From Flavobacterium sp. (GTDB lineage Bacteria > Bacteroidota > Bacteroidia > Flavobacteriales > Flavobacteriaceae): DNA of 43,026 nt. Shown piece after piece: positions 1 to 7,742 of this stretch. The notes below the pieces were generated by a model. The model was given only the letters and a program-made list of their open reading frames with translations, was not told the DNA's origin and did no database searches. The position numbers were made by a program, and so were the translations under genes. The stretch's first letter is position 1. Each line of letters begins with the position of its first letter. The stretch lies in contig JASLDM010000032.1 of NCBI GenBank assembly GCA_030151565.1, positions 1-43,026 on the forward strand, given 5' to 3'.

Positions 1-62
1 TAAATTTTCTTCACAATCTATAGAAAGTATAGGGGTGGTGCATAATTAAAGCTTGCTAACTA

Positions 63-92
63 TTGGAAGTTTTTTTTAATTTTTTACATTTG
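63..92 (+). promoter_or_regulatory. Bacteroidota-type promoter of the MFS exporter
   Basis: TTG at 63-65, 19 nt, then TACATTTG at 85-92, matching the Bacteroidota -33/-7 consensus (TTG, about 19-21 nt, TAnnTTTG). Transcription would start near position 98, leaving a leader of about 145 nt before the exporter start codon at 242. The consensus is established knowledge; use of this site is inferred. Confidence 0.6.
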
Positions 93-155
93 CACTTATA
101 TACAGATATAATGATGTTTTTCTATTTAAAAATTAGCTAATAAAAGTTTCGTTTT

Positions 156-230
156 AACTTTCTAATGAAAGTTGAATTCTATATTCGGGAGTTGTTAAAT
201 CAATCCTCGACAGGACTTTTATTGTTTTAA
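156..230 (+). promoter_or_regulatory. Leader hairpin and 21-codon upstream ORF before the exporter
   Basis: The leader contains a hairpin with perfect 7-bp arms, AACTTTC (156-162) and GAAAGTT (167-173), loop TAAT. An ATG at 165, inside the loop and 3' arm, opens a 21-residue ORF that begins MKVEFYIREL and stops at 228-230, 11 nt before the exporter start. Upstream peptides controlling drug-resistance genes by ribosome stalling are known in other bacteria. Such control here is inference, because an ORF this short can occur by chance. Confidence 0.3.
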
Positions 231-241
231 TTTTTGTAAAA

Positions 242-1417
242 ATGAAAAATCAAGATAGGTCATTTATTTGGCTAATTATATTTTTAGTTGGGTTTCCACA
301 GATTAGCGAAACCATTTATACACCTTCTCTTTCTTCTTTAGCAACAGATTTTGGTGTATCTGATAACCAAATTCAGAAAACTCTTAGCGTTTATTTTGCT
401 GGATTTGCCGTAGGTGTATTTGTGTGGGGAATTTTATCTGATATTATTGGACGTCGATTTTCTATGCTAGCTGGAATAGCATTGTACATAGTAGGGTCTT
501 TTCTTTGTCTTCAATCTCAAAGTTATGACTTTTTACTTTTTGCACGCTTTATTCAAGCCTTTGGAGCTGCTGTTGGTTCTAATGTAAGTCAAACAATTTT
601 AAGAGATGTTTATACTGATAAAGAACGGATTGGGATATTTAGTACCATATCTTCTGTATTGGGTTTTTCACCTGCTATAGGTCCTTTTTTAGGAAGTATT
701 GTGGCGTCGATTTGGGATGTTTATATGGTGTTTAATCTGTTAATTATCATCGGGAGTATTGCATTCTTATGGTCGTTTTTTAGATTGAAAGAAACTCCCT
801 CTTTTTCCAATATGTATCAGTACGATTTTAAACAAATATCAAGGAGTATTTTTGCTGATAGGACTTTTTGGATTTATGGAGGATTAATTGGTGTAGTAAA
901 TGGAATGATTTTTAGTTATTATGGTGAAGCGCCATTCATTTTTATCGAGCATCTTAAATTTAGTATTATTGAATATGGATGTATTGGATTTATTGTTGCT
1001 TTTGCTAGTTTCTTAGGAGCACGTTATTGTAAAAGAATGTGTATAACTAAAACAAATAATCATATCCTTTTTAAAGGAAATCTTTTGTTTTTTTTGGGAT
1101 CAATTGTTTTTTTATTGGTTACTTATTACTTGTCATTTAGCTACTCATTGCTAATAGTCTTTCTCTTAATTTCTATTTTTATGATCTTTTTTGGACTATC
1201 TTGTATGTTGCCAATTTGTTTGAGTAATGCATTGGTAAATCATAAAGAGTATCTAGGAATTTCAGGAGCTGTTCTCGGCTTATATTATTATTCTATGGTT
1301 GGAGGGATTCTTTATTTAATGAGTTATATCCAGACTTCTTCATTATTGTTTTTCCCTTTATTTTTATTGTTTTGGTTTATAGTCAATTCAATTCTTATAA
1401 AATTAAACAGAAGATAA
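242..1417 (+). CDS. MFS multidrug efflux transporter, Bcr/CflA-like
   Basis: A 391-residue inner-membrane protein with about 12 hydrophobic helices, the usual size for the Bcr/CflA branch of drug:H+ antiporters. The N-terminal half carries the MFS motif A region between helices 2 and 3 (GILSDIIGRRFSML, about residues 73-86) and the DHA1-like start with PQISETIYTPSLSSLATDF, where the family usually has a D/E-x-Y-x-P motif after helix 1. It likely exports a small toxic compound such as an antibiotic using the proton gradient; the substrate cannot be read from sequence. ATG at 242 follows a long leader with a promoter at 63-92. It is transcribed alone and followed by a strong terminator at 1613-1646. 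Confidence 0.85.
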   Translation: MKNQDRSFIWLIIFLVGFPQISETIYTPSLSSLATDFGVSDNQIQKTLSVYFAGFAVGVFVWGILSDIIGRRFSMLAGIALYIVGSFLCLQSQSYDFLLFARFIQAFGAAVGSNVSQTILRDVYTDKERIGIFSTISSVLGFSPAIGPFLGSIVASIWDVYMVFNLLIIIGSIAFLWSFFRLKETPSFSNMYQYDFKQISRSIFADRTFWIYGGLIGVVNGMIFSYYGEAPFIFIEHLKFSIIEYGCIGFIVAFASFLGARYCKRMCITKTNNHILFKGNLLFFLGSIVFLLVTYYLSFSYSLLIVFLLISIFMIFFGLSCMLPICLSNALVNHKEYLGISGAVLGLYYYSMVGGILYLMSYIQTSSLLFFPLFLLFWFIVNSILIKLNRR

Positions 1418-1612
1418 ACAGAAGATTTGAATCAAATATCTATCCTTTTATGAAAGAAATGTATACTATTGATTCAAGAGCAAGTTCTTATATTATAAAT
1501 TGGATAAAGGAAATTTAAAAACATACTTGCAGCTAATTAAATTTGAAAAATCTAGTAAAAAAAGTATAAGTCATATTGGAATAGTAAAAGCACTAAAAAA
1601 CTACTTTAATTT

Positions 1613-1646
1613 AAAAAGCAGCATACTTAGAAGTATGCTGCTTTTT
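1613..1646. terminator. Bidirectional rho-independent terminator
   Basis: A near-perfect hairpin with 16-nt arms (AAAAAGCAGCATACTT and its complement) around an AG loop, flanked by A5 and T5. It lies between the exporter and the convergent DUF4328 gene and can end both. The stretch 1418-1612 holds only fragmentary open frames with no credible gene. Confidence 0.85.
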
Positions 1647-1665
1647 ATAACAGTTTAGTAATTGA

Positions 1666-2336
1666 CTATTCTTTTTTAAGTATTTCGGGGGTGTTTAGTA
1701 TTGTTTCAATTGCTGAATAATCTTTGATAACCTTTACCGTAATTAAGGCCAATGGAATACCTATTATATTTGATAAAAGACTAATTTGTGTGCCTAATAT
1801 TAAATCATCGACAACCACTGCATCTGAAGAATATCGATATTGGAATTGGTCGATTAAGTTGTTTATAATCCAAAGTGTCCACCAGATTGATAGGTTTTGG
1901 TACTTAGATAGGGCGCAGTTCCTGTTTTTCTTTTAATAACATTTTGTGTTTTTTCATACATTTCTTTCATAATTTGATAGGGTCTAAAAAGAGATATAAT
2001 TGGTACAAACCAACTCCCTGCGGCCCATCCTTCTGTAAAAAGAAGGTTATTGTGAACTAAATGTAGGTTATAATAGGCGCGTCTAAACCATTGTATGAAT
2101 GTTATTGCTGAAATGATAAAAGTAATTAAATATAGAATTCCGACTATTTGTTCTAGCGTGTCATTGCTATTAGCTGTTTCTGTTGAAATAAAATAGCCTT
2201 CAGATATGGTGTTTAGTAAGTCATATTGGAAATATCCAGATATTAATGAAATTATTTCGAGTATTAATACCCAGTATATTAGTAGTATTGCTGTCTTAGC
2301 TCTTTGAGTATTTGGCTTAAGGATTATGTTTTGCAT
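1666..2336 (-). pseudogene. DUF4328 membrane protein, broken by a frameshift
   Basis: Translation from ATG at 2336 gives a DUF4328-type membrane protein: hydrophobic helices near residues 15-37 and 64-87, then GWAAGSWFVPIISLFRPYQIM, the family's most conserved stretch. This frame runs into YQSGGHFGL and stops at 1863. The neighbouring frame across 1900-1666 supplies exactly the missing C-terminus: SIWWTLWIINN, where DUF4328 proteins normally have WWxLWIxxN, then a last helix and a stop TAG at 1668-1666. The frames are offset as if one base were missing between about 1942 and 1895; the A5 run near 1926 is a likely place. No canonical slippery heptamer is in the correct phase. It may be a real disabling mutation or a sequencing error; function is unknown. 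Confidence 0.75.
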
Positions 2337-2391
2337 TTGTTGTTTATTCTTATTTGTGTTGATTAAATAAATGATTGAAATGTAATGATAT

Positions 2392-2430
2392 AAAAAAAGT
2401 CTAACTATTTTTTAAATAATTAGACTTTTA
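2392..2430 (-). terminator. Terminator downstream of tRNA-Ala
   Basis: Read on the minus strand, AAAAGTCTAA and TTAGACTTTT form a 10-bp stem followed by a run of T residues (2398-2392). It lies just past the 3' end of tRNA-Ala. Confidence 0.75.
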
Positions 2431-2433
2431 AAG

Positions 2434-2507
2434 TGGAGGAGATGGGGCTCGAACCCACGACCTTTTGGCTGCCAGCCAAACACTCTAGCCAACTGAGCTA
2501 CACCCCC
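2434..2507 (-). tRNA. tRNA-Ala (anticodon GGC)
   Basis: A 74-nt cloverleaf on the minus strand: acceptor 5' GGGGGTG, D arm GCTC...GAGT, anticodon arm TTTGG-CTGGCAG-CCAAA with anticodon GGC after T33, and T arm GTGGG-TTCGAGC-CCCAT. The acceptor contains a G3:U70 wobble pair, the classical alanine identity element, which confirms the assignment. There is one U:U opposition at acceptor pair 6:67. CCA is not encoded. A TATATTTG -7 element lies just upstream (2518-2525) and a terminator follows. Confidence 0.95.
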
Positions 2508-2517
2508 AATAGAAAAA

Positions 2518-2525
2518 CAAATATA
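2518..2525 (-). promoter_or_regulatory. -7 element of tRNA-Ala
   Basis: CAAATATA on the plus strand reads TATATTTG on the minus strand, a perfect TAnnTTTG, 10 nt before the mature 5' end of the tRNA. Confidence 0.55.
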
Positions 2526-2569
2526 ATAAATAACTTACAGTTTTCTAGTGACTTTGTCTTTTTACAGTT

Positions 2570-3106
2570 TTATTTTTGACTTGCTATTAATAATTCAACT
2601 AATAGTTCCATTTTTCTTTTGTAAAAATCAGTAATTTCATTGTTATCATAGAGTTCAGAATTGCTAATCGGAAGCTGATAAGGTAATGACCATCCTCTTA
2701 GTGCTTTTACTACATTATCCATTGCTTGAATACCCTGCATTGCTTGATTTCCTGCAGACCAGCACGTAAGTCCGATTACTTTGTTGGTAAGATAAGCAGG
2801 TGTATTTGATGCGGTTATCTCTAACCAATCTAAAGCATTTTTCATAACTCCAGTCATGCCTCCATGATAAAGCGGGCTGAGCCAAATCTGAATTTCGCAT
2901 TCTGTAAATGCTTGTGCGAAATCTACTACTGTTTGCGGCGTTTCGACATTTCTAGGATGGAAGATTGGAATTTCAAAATCAGATAGATGAACTTGTTTTA
3001 CTTCAATAGATGTGTTTGCAAATTGATCTGCGTAATATTGTGCGATTCTTCTAGAGGTTCTAAAAGTTTCTTCATCTAAGGAACCATTAAATATAAGGAC
3101 TTTCAT
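2570..3106 (-). CDS. NADPH-dependent FMN reductase-family flavoprotein
   Basis: A 178-residue flavodoxin-fold protein. The N-terminus MKVLIFNGSLDEETFRTSRR has the phosphate-binding G-S-L loop that follows strand 1 in SsuE/ArsH/chromate-reductase-like proteins. SPLYHGGMTGVMKNALDWLE (about residues 77-96) is the diagnostic P-x-Y-x-G-x-x-x-G-x-x-K-N-x-x-D motif that contacts the FMN isoalloxazine ring. It would reduce FMN or another electron acceptor using NAD(P)H in the cytoplasm; the physiological substrate is not evident. It is a single gene between tRNA-Ala and a terminator, with no partner such as a monooxygenase nearby. Confidence 0.85.
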   Translation of the reverse strand: MKVLIFNGSLDEETFRTSRRIAQYYADQFANTSIEVKQVHLSDFEIPIFHPRNVETPQTVVDFAQAFTECEIQIWLSPLYHGGMTGVMKNALDWLEITASNTPAYLTNKVIGLTCWSAGNQAMQGIQAMDNVVKALRGWSLPYQLPISNSELYDNNEITDFYKRKMELLVELLIASQK

Positions 3107-3173
3107 AGGTGTTTGCGTTTTACTTTTGTAAAATTAGTACTTAATTCTATATTGGACAACCTTATTTAGAAAG

Positions 3174-3207
3174 GTTAAAAAAAAAAGAGCTTTGAAAGCA
3201 AGCTCTT
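3174..3207 (-). terminator. Terminator of the META-domain gene
   Basis: On the minus strand, AAGAGCTT and AAGCTCTT flank a 7-nt loop and are followed by at least ten T residues. It lies 20 nt past the stop of the META-domain gene. Confidence 0.8.
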
Positions 3208-3227
3208 GATTCTAGGCGATATTTTTT

Positions 3228-4235
3228 TTAGTAATCTATGCCAAACATCAATACCAATTTGTCATTATGATAGAAATTTAATGTTTGTTCGGCTACATCA
3301 AAATGAAGTGGGCTATTTTGTAATATATCTAAAAACTCTTGTTCTATTTGTATAGATTCACAAGTCAATTCTGTTTGTGCTAATGGTCCAAAAGCCAGAG
3401 TTCCTTTAGAAGGATTATAGATAAAAGAACCTCCAAATCCGTTACAGCCTGCATTTCCATATATTTTATGAGAAGTAAAGTCTATACAAATATTTTGATT
3501 GTACTTTTTAGAGTTATCACCATTCATTTGGATTAACTTCCAATTGTTTTTGCTTATAAAATGTAGCGCAGAGTTGTCTTGATCAAGCTTTTTAAAAGTT
3601 AATACAGATTTACCATTTACGTAAAGATGAAGTTGATTTTGTTTAACTTTAACTTCAAATTGCTGATTTTGGATTGTTTCTAAAAAACGATGTTCTAGAT
3701 GCATACGGGCTTCATCGCAAGCCATAAAGGTGGCCATTCCAAAGCCTGTAGTCCAAATACTTTCTGTAGCTTGAAGTAAGGGAATTCGAATCGTATTGCA
3801 CCCACTATTTCCAACAAGTACTTTGTTTTGTTTGTCGTAAATGATGTAAGGGGCATTATCAGTAACAATTTCTCCTTGCACTTCAGTTAGAACCCATTTG
3901 GTGTTATCGATAGCGTTTGATGTTTTAATTTTTGAAAGTACTTTTTCTAATCGATAATGTAGAGAGGATGCATCTGCAGGAACTTGGTTTAAGGGTAGTT
4001 TATGTTCTTGAATTAATAATTCATAGTAGTATCCTGGTTCATAGCTGAAACCTTCAATAGAATTGTAAAATAACGTCCAATCGGTTTCATTTTCGTATTG
4101 AATTTGCATGCATTCCATAGGAACTACACCAGTACAAGGAACTGTTTGGTCATTAATGGTTATTTTTTTAATGGATTGCGCTTGTGTGATTGATCCAAGA
4201 AACAAAAGACTTAGAACAATTAGGGCTTTTTTCAT
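3228..4235 (-). CDS. Secreted DUF4377 and double META-domain protein
   Basis: 335 residues starting with a signal peptide (MKKALIVLSLLFLGSITQAQ, likely cleaved after AQ). Residues about 25-95 look like DUF4377 (PCTGVVPMECMQI followed by a Trp/Tyr-rich segment). Two META (HslJ-like) domains follow, at about 105-220 and 228-333. Each has the family features: W-x-L near its start, a G-x-x-G-C-N motif (VGNSGCNTI; YGNAGCNGFGG) and a second conserved cysteine segment (MACDEARMHLEHRFLE; LTCESIQIEQEFLD). In Enterobacteria HslJ is a heat-inducible outer-membrane protein linked to novobiocin resistance; the role of the fused form is unknown. The paired cysteines suggest disulfides in the periplasm. Confidence 0.8.
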   Translation of the reverse strand: MKKALIVLSLLFLGSITQAQSIKKITINDQTVPCTGVVPMECMQIQYENETDWTLFYNSIEGFSYEPGYYYELLIQEHKLPLNQVPADASSLHYRLEKVLSKIKTSNAIDNTKWVLTEVQGEIVTDNAPYIIYDKQNKVLVGNSGCNTIRIPLLQATESIWTTGFGMATFMACDEARMHLEHRFLETIQNQQFEVKVKQNQLHLYVNGKSVLTFKKLDQDNSALHFISKNNWKLIQMNGDNSKKYNQNICIDFTSHKIYGNAGCNGFGGSFIYNPSKGTLAFGPLAQTELTCESIQIEQEFLDILQNSPLHFDVAEQTLNFYHNDKLVLMFGIDY

Positions 4236-4294
4236 AATTCTTTTTTAGAATAACTAAGGCAAATAACTTGCCAAAACACTTTTGTATACCTTTA

Positions 4295-4612
4295 TTATAT
4301 ATTTACGGCAGTTCCGCTTGCAGTAACCATAAGCATACTTCCTGAGGCTCCGATGGTTTCATAATCTAAATCAATGCCTACAATTGCATTTGCGCCCAAA
4401 GCTTTTGCACGTGCTTCCATTTCTTGTAAAGCAGCATTTTTGGCTTCAATAAGCACTTTTTCATAGGAAGATGAGCGACCTCCAAAGAAATCGGTAAAAC
4501 CTGCCATGAAATCTTTAATAGCATTAGCTCCAATAATTGTTTCGCCAGTAACGATTCCTTTGTATTCACGAATAGGATGTCCTTCAATGTTTGGTGTAGT
4601 AGTAATAATCAT
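4295..4612 (-). CDS. YbjQ-family (UPF0145) heavy-metal-binding-like protein
   Basis: A 105-residue protein matching the whole YbjQ/UPF0145 family (usually about 105-110 aa). It has the N-terminal MIITTTPNIEGHPIREYKGI, GETIIGANAIKDFMAGFTDFFGGRSSSYE, the A-x-x-x-M-x-x-x-A helix, and the closing GANAIVGIDLDYET segment. The family is named heavy-metal-binding from structural similarity, but the function is not established. The start is placed at ATG 4612 rather than the upstream in-frame ATG at 4654: the family begins here, and a -7 element at 4652-4659 overlaps the upstream codon. It is cytoplasmic, monocistronic and divergent from pyrR. Confidence 0.88.
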   Translation of the reverse strand: MIITTTPNIEGHPIREYKGIVTGETIIGANAIKDFMAGFTDFFGGRSSSYEKVLIEAKNAALQEMEARAKALGANAIVGIDLDYETIGASGSMLMVTASGTAVNI

Positions 4613-4651
4613 AAGTTTTGAATAATTAAATTGTTGAAAATAAATGTAACA

Positions 4652-4659
4652 CAAAAATA
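4652..4659 (-). promoter_or_regulatory. -7 element of the YbjQ-family gene
   Basis: CAAAAATA on plus reads TATTTTTG on minus (TAnnTTTG), about 40 nt before ATG 4612. It overlaps the alternative upstream ATG at 4654 and so argues against that start. Confidence 0.5.
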
Positions 4660-4848
4660 TGATTTTGGATAAAACCGCAGTGTGATTTATTGTGAATTTA
4701 TTGGAACTCTATTTTATGGGAGACTAGAGTAGGTGTTTTGCTTTGAAATTAGACGTAATATGAGGTAGGGAAAAATAAAAGGCATCTTTTTTTTTGGGTT
4801 AAAAGAATAAAAAATTGTAATTTTACCCACCAAACACAACTCTTTATT

Positions 4849-5406
4849 ATGAATCCAAAAGTATTACTTACTTCCAAAGAGATTGATATTATACTTCATC
4901 GTTTGGCTTGTCAATTGGTAGAAAAACACCTTGATTTTTCAGATACTTTACTTATTGGAATACAGCCTCGTGGCCGTTTTTTGGCAGAACGAATCAAAAC
5001 TATTATTACTGAAGAATACGGCGTGGCCGATGTGCCGCTAGGTTTTTTAGATATTACTTTTTTTAGGGATGATTTTCGAAGAAGTGAAAAGCCTTTGGAA
5101 GCCAATAAAACCCAAATTAACTTTTTAGTAGAAGATAAAAAAGTGGTTTTTATCGACGACGTTCTGTATACAGGACGTAGTATTCGTTCGGCATTAACAG
5201 CGATTCAGTCATTTGGGAGACCCTCGGAAATAGAATTATTGGTATTGATCGATAGACGTTTTAGTAGACATTTGCCTATTCAACCGGATTACCGAGGCCG
5301 ACAAGTAGATGCAATTAATAATGAAAGAGTACGTGTAACTTGGGAATCTGAAGGGCATCAGGATGGTGTTTTTTTAGTCCAAAATGAAACGGAACACGAA
5401 TCTTAA
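4849..5406 (+). CDS. pyrR: Bifunctional pyr regulator / uracil phosphoribosyltransferase PyrR
   Basis: A 185-residue type I phosphoribosyltransferase. The PRPP-binding motif VVFIDDVLYTGRSIRSA is at residues 99-115, and GIQPRGRFLAERI (about 37-49) and DITFFRDDF (about 68-76) are characteristic of PyrR. In Bacillus, PyrR binds pyr mRNA in a UMP-dependent way to cause attenuation and has weak uracil phosphoribosyltransferase activity. Here it heads a two-gene unit with pyrB, 22 nt apart, which supports a pyrimidine role. I could not recognise a convincing PyrR-binding hairpin upstream, so attenuation at this site is not shown. A weak promoter (TTG 4794, TAATTTTA 4818-4825) is possible. Confidence 0.93.
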   Translation: MNPKVLLTSKEIDIILHRLACQLVEKHLDFSDTLLIGIQPRGRFLAERIKTIITEEYGVADVPLGFLDITFFRDDFRRSEKPLEANKTQINFLVEDKKVVFIDDVLYTGRSIRSALTAIQSFGRPSEIELLVLIDRRFSRHLPIQPDYRGRQVDAINNERVRVTWESEGHQDGVFLVQNETEHES

Positions 5407-5428
5407 ACCAGCGAACTAAAATAACAGC

Positions 5429-6355
5429 ATGAACGAATTAAGTGTTAATCACCTTTTAGGGATCAAGTATATCACAAAAAGCGATATTGATTTAATTTTT
5501 GAAACGGCAGATCAATTTAAAGAAGTGATCAATAGGCCGATAAAGAAAGTGCCTTCTTTACGAGATATTACGATAGCTAATATTTTCTTCGAAAATAGTA
5601 CACGTACAAAATTATCTTTTGAATTGGCGCAAAAGCGATTGTCTGCCGATGTGATTAGTTTTTCTGCAGCTCAATCTTCTGTTAAAAAGGGAGAAACTTT
5701 GATCGATACAGTAAATAATATTCTAGCGATGAAAGTTGATATGGTTGTGATGCGTCATAGTAATCCAGGAGCCGCTCATTTTTTGTCACGCAATGTGGGT
5801 GCAAGTATCATCAATGCTGGAGATGGCGCTCATGAGCATCCTACGCAAGCACTGTTGGATAGTTTTTCTATTCGCGAACGTTTGGGAGAGGTTGCTGGTA
5901 AAAAAGTAGTAATTGTAGGTGATATATTACATTCACGTGTAGCCTTGTCTAATATTTGTGCTTTGCAAATGCAAGGAGCTGAAGTACGTGTTTGTGGGCC
6001 TAAAACTTTAATTCCGAAACATATTGAGAGTTTAGGTGTAAAGGTAGAGTCTAATTTAAGAAAAGCTTTGGAATGGTGTGATGTAGCTAATATGTTGCGC
6101 GTTCAGAATGAGCGTTTGGATTTTAATTATTTCCCTTCCACTCGTGAATACGCACAACAATTTGGTTTAGATAAAGCTTTGTTAGATTCTTTAGATAAAG
6201 AGATTGTAGTGATGCATCCTGGACCTATAAATAGAGGGGTAGAAATTACTTCTGATGTAGCAGATTCACAACAGTCTGTAATTTTAGATCAGGTAGAAAA
6301 TGGGGTGGCTGTTCGTATGGCGGTAACTTACCTTTTGGCATCCAAGATTAAATAA
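5429..6355 (+). CDS. pyrB: Aspartate carbamoyltransferase catalytic subunit
   Basis: A 308-residue enzyme that condenses carbamoyl phosphate with aspartate, the committed step of de novo pyrimidine synthesis. The carbamoyl-phosphate loop FFENSTRTKLSFE is near residues 52-64 (usual STRTRTSFE). HPTQALLDSF, GDILHSRVALSN and MHPGPINRGVEI mark the second half and the aspartate domain. Length and motif order are normal for the catalytic chain. No pyrI regulatory subunit is adjacent. It lies 22 nt after pyrR, probably co-transcribed, and 36 nt before a small conserved gene. Confidence 0.96.
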   Translation: MNELSVNHLLGIKYITKSDIDLIFETADQFKEVINRPIKKVPSLRDITIANIFFENSTRTKLSFELAQKRLSADVISFSAAQSSVKKGETLIDTVNNILAMKVDMVVMRHSNPGAAHFLSRNVGASIINAGDGAHEHPTQALLDSFSIRERLGEVAGKKVVIVGDILHSRVALSNICALQMQGAEVRVCGPKTLIPKHIESLGVKVESNLRKALEWCDVANMLRVQNERLDFNYFPSTREYAQQFGLDKALLDSLDKEIVVMHPGPINRGVEITSDVADSQQSVILDQVENGVAVRMAVTYLLASKIK

Positions 6356-6391
6356 TTATATTCGCACTTTCACAAATAGCATATATTACTT

Positions 6392-6727
6392 ATGAAAATT
6401 AAAGAAAAAGGGCATACTGTGATCGTAAGACGCAATGAAGGAACGTTACAAGAGTTTGTAGAAAAGATAGAAAATCAATACGAACAATTAAAAGCTTTTA
6501 ATCTGATAATTGATTTAATACACGAAGATGAAGCTATTACTGAAGCATACCTTTTGAAGTTTGAAGTGATAGCTGAAAGACAGATGGAAGAAAATAAATC
6601 ATTTGTATTAGCAGTAGGTGGGGTTGATTTTAATGAGTTTGACGAGGACTTAATTGTAGTGCCTACAATACAAGAGGCACATGATATAATTGAGATGGAT
6701 GAGATTCAACGTGATTTAGGGTTTTAA
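6392..6727 (+). CDS. Small conserved protein upstream of ribonuclease Z
   Basis: A 111-residue soluble, acidic protein. I do not recognise a named domain with certainty. The alternating pattern (TVIVRRNEG, FNLIIDLIHEDEAI, FVLAVGGVDFNEF, LIVVPTIQEAHDIIEMDEIQRDLGF) resembles a STAS-like alpha/beta fold, in which a strand pair is followed by an edge strand and a 'PTxxEAxDIIxMEEIxRDLG' C-terminal helix. This is an inference from pattern, not a match. In flavobacterial genomes a protein like this commonly sits directly upstream of rnz and is sometimes named after its neighbour. It follows pyrB by 36 nt and ends at a terminator (6738-6767), so it more likely belongs to the pyr transcript. Confidence 0.75.
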   Translation: MKIKEKGHTVIVRRNEGTLQEFVEKIENQYEQLKAFNLIIDLIHEDEAITEAYLLKFEVIAERQMEENKSFVLAVGGVDFNEFDEDLIVVPTIQEAHDIIEMDEIQRDLGF

Positions 6728-6737
6728 CGGATATAGA

Positions 6738-6767
6738 AAGAGGCTTAATTTTTTTAAGCCTTTTTTA
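6738..6767 (+). terminator. Terminator after the small conserved gene
   Basis: AGGCTTAA (6741-6748) and TTAAGCCT (6754-6761) form an 8-bp stem followed by T6. It separates the pyrR-pyrB unit from rnz. Confidence 0.8.
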
Positions 6768-6827
6768 TTGGTTGTAATCTTTGTTTTTTTGTACCTTACC
6801 CTATTATTTAGTTCAAAAATATAAAAA

Positions 6828-7733
6828 TTGAAAGTAACAATATTAGGTTGTTATGCAGCCACTCCAAGAACAATAACTAATCCGACTGCCCAAGTTCTAG
6901 AAATGCAAGGGCGAATGTTTTTAATTGACTGTGGAGAAGGTACGCAGGTACAACTTCGCAAGAAGAAAATTAAATTTTCTAGAATTAATCAGATTTTTAT
7001 ATCGCATTTACACGGTGATCATTTTTATGGTTTAATTGGTTTAATATCTACATTTATGCTTCTTAACCGTCAAACAGATTTACATGTTTACGGTCCGAAA
7101 GGAATTAAAGAAGTGATCTTATTACAATTAAAATTATCTAATTCATACACAGGATACAATCTTTATTTTCATGAATTAGAATCTTCTGAAAGTGAAATTG
7201 TTTATGAGGATGATAAAGTAGTGGTTCGCACCATTCCTTTGGTTCATCGTGTTTATACAAATGGTTATCTTTTTGAAGAAAAGCCAGGGTCTCGAAAGCT
7301 ACGTATAGGAGCAATTGAGGATTTAGGGATCGATAGATGTTATTATCAAAAGATTAAAAATGGATCGGACATTACCATGGATGATGGAACGGTGATTTCA
7401 AATGAAAGTATTACCTATGATCCAGATCCAACTAAAAGTTACGCTTTTTGTTCGGATACGCAGTATAACGAAGCGATGCTTCCGATTATTAAGGATGTAG
7501 ATGTTTTATATCACGAGAGTACTTTTTTGGATTCTGAGGCTCATCTTACAGAGCGAACTAAACATTGTACTGCAAAAGAAGCGGCTACAATCGCATTAAA
7601 AGCCAATGCTAAAACCTTGCTTTTAGGGCATTATTCTACCCGTTATACCGACATTACAAAATTTAAAGAAGAAGCAGAAACAGTGTTCAGTCCTGTGAAA
7701 TTGGGAGATGACGGAAAAGAATTTGAATTTTAA
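6828..7733 (+). CDS. rnz: Ribonuclease Z (tRNA 3' endonuclease)
   Basis: A 301-residue metallo-beta-lactamase-fold nuclease that trims the 3' trailer of tRNA precursors, relevant here because tRNA-Ala does not encode CCA. The zinc motif ISHLHGDHFYGLIGL (about residues 60-74) contains the HxHxDH signature. FCSDTQYNE supplies the bridging Asp, HESTFL and LLLGHYSTRY the later metal ligands, and EKPGSRKL matches the loop typical of RNase Z. It is close to full length for the short (ELAC1-like) form. The start is TTG at 6828: family members begin MKxTILGCYAATPRT and no ATG is available. pdxH follows after 9 nt, so the two are probably co-transcribed. Confidence 0.95.
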   Translation: MKVTILGCYAATPRTITNPTAQVLEMQGRMFLIDCGEGTQVQLRKKKIKFSRINQIFISHLHGDHFYGLIGLISTFMLLNRQTDLHVYGPKGIKEVILLQLKLSNSYTGYNLYFHELESSESEIVYEDDKVVVRTIPLVHRVYTNGYLFEEKPGSRKLRIGAIEDLGIDRCYYQKIKNGSDITMDDGTVISNESITYDPDPTKSYAFCSDTQYNEAMLPIIKDVDVLYHESTFLDSEAHLTERTKHCTAKEAATIALKANAKTLLLGHYSTRYTDITKFKEEAETVFSPVKLGDDGKEFEF

Positions 7734-7742
7734 TTTAAAGAT

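Noticed and set aside
1500..1658. 52-codon plus-strand ORF after the exporter
   Set aside because: It runs through the terminator hairpin, has low-complexity Lys/Ile/Leu composition and only a TTG start.
1724..1936. 70-residue plus-strand ORF
   Set aside because: It is antisense to the true C-terminal frame of the DUF4328 gene.
1895..1945. Programmed -1 ribosomal frameshift in the DUF4328 gene
   Set aside because: No X-XXY-YYZ heptamer is in the correct phase and no convincing downstream stem was seen. A mutation or sequencing error is simpler.
4700..4848. PyrR-binding attenuator before pyrR
   Set aside because: I could not find a hairpin resembling the PyrR RNA consensus or a terminator in this leader.
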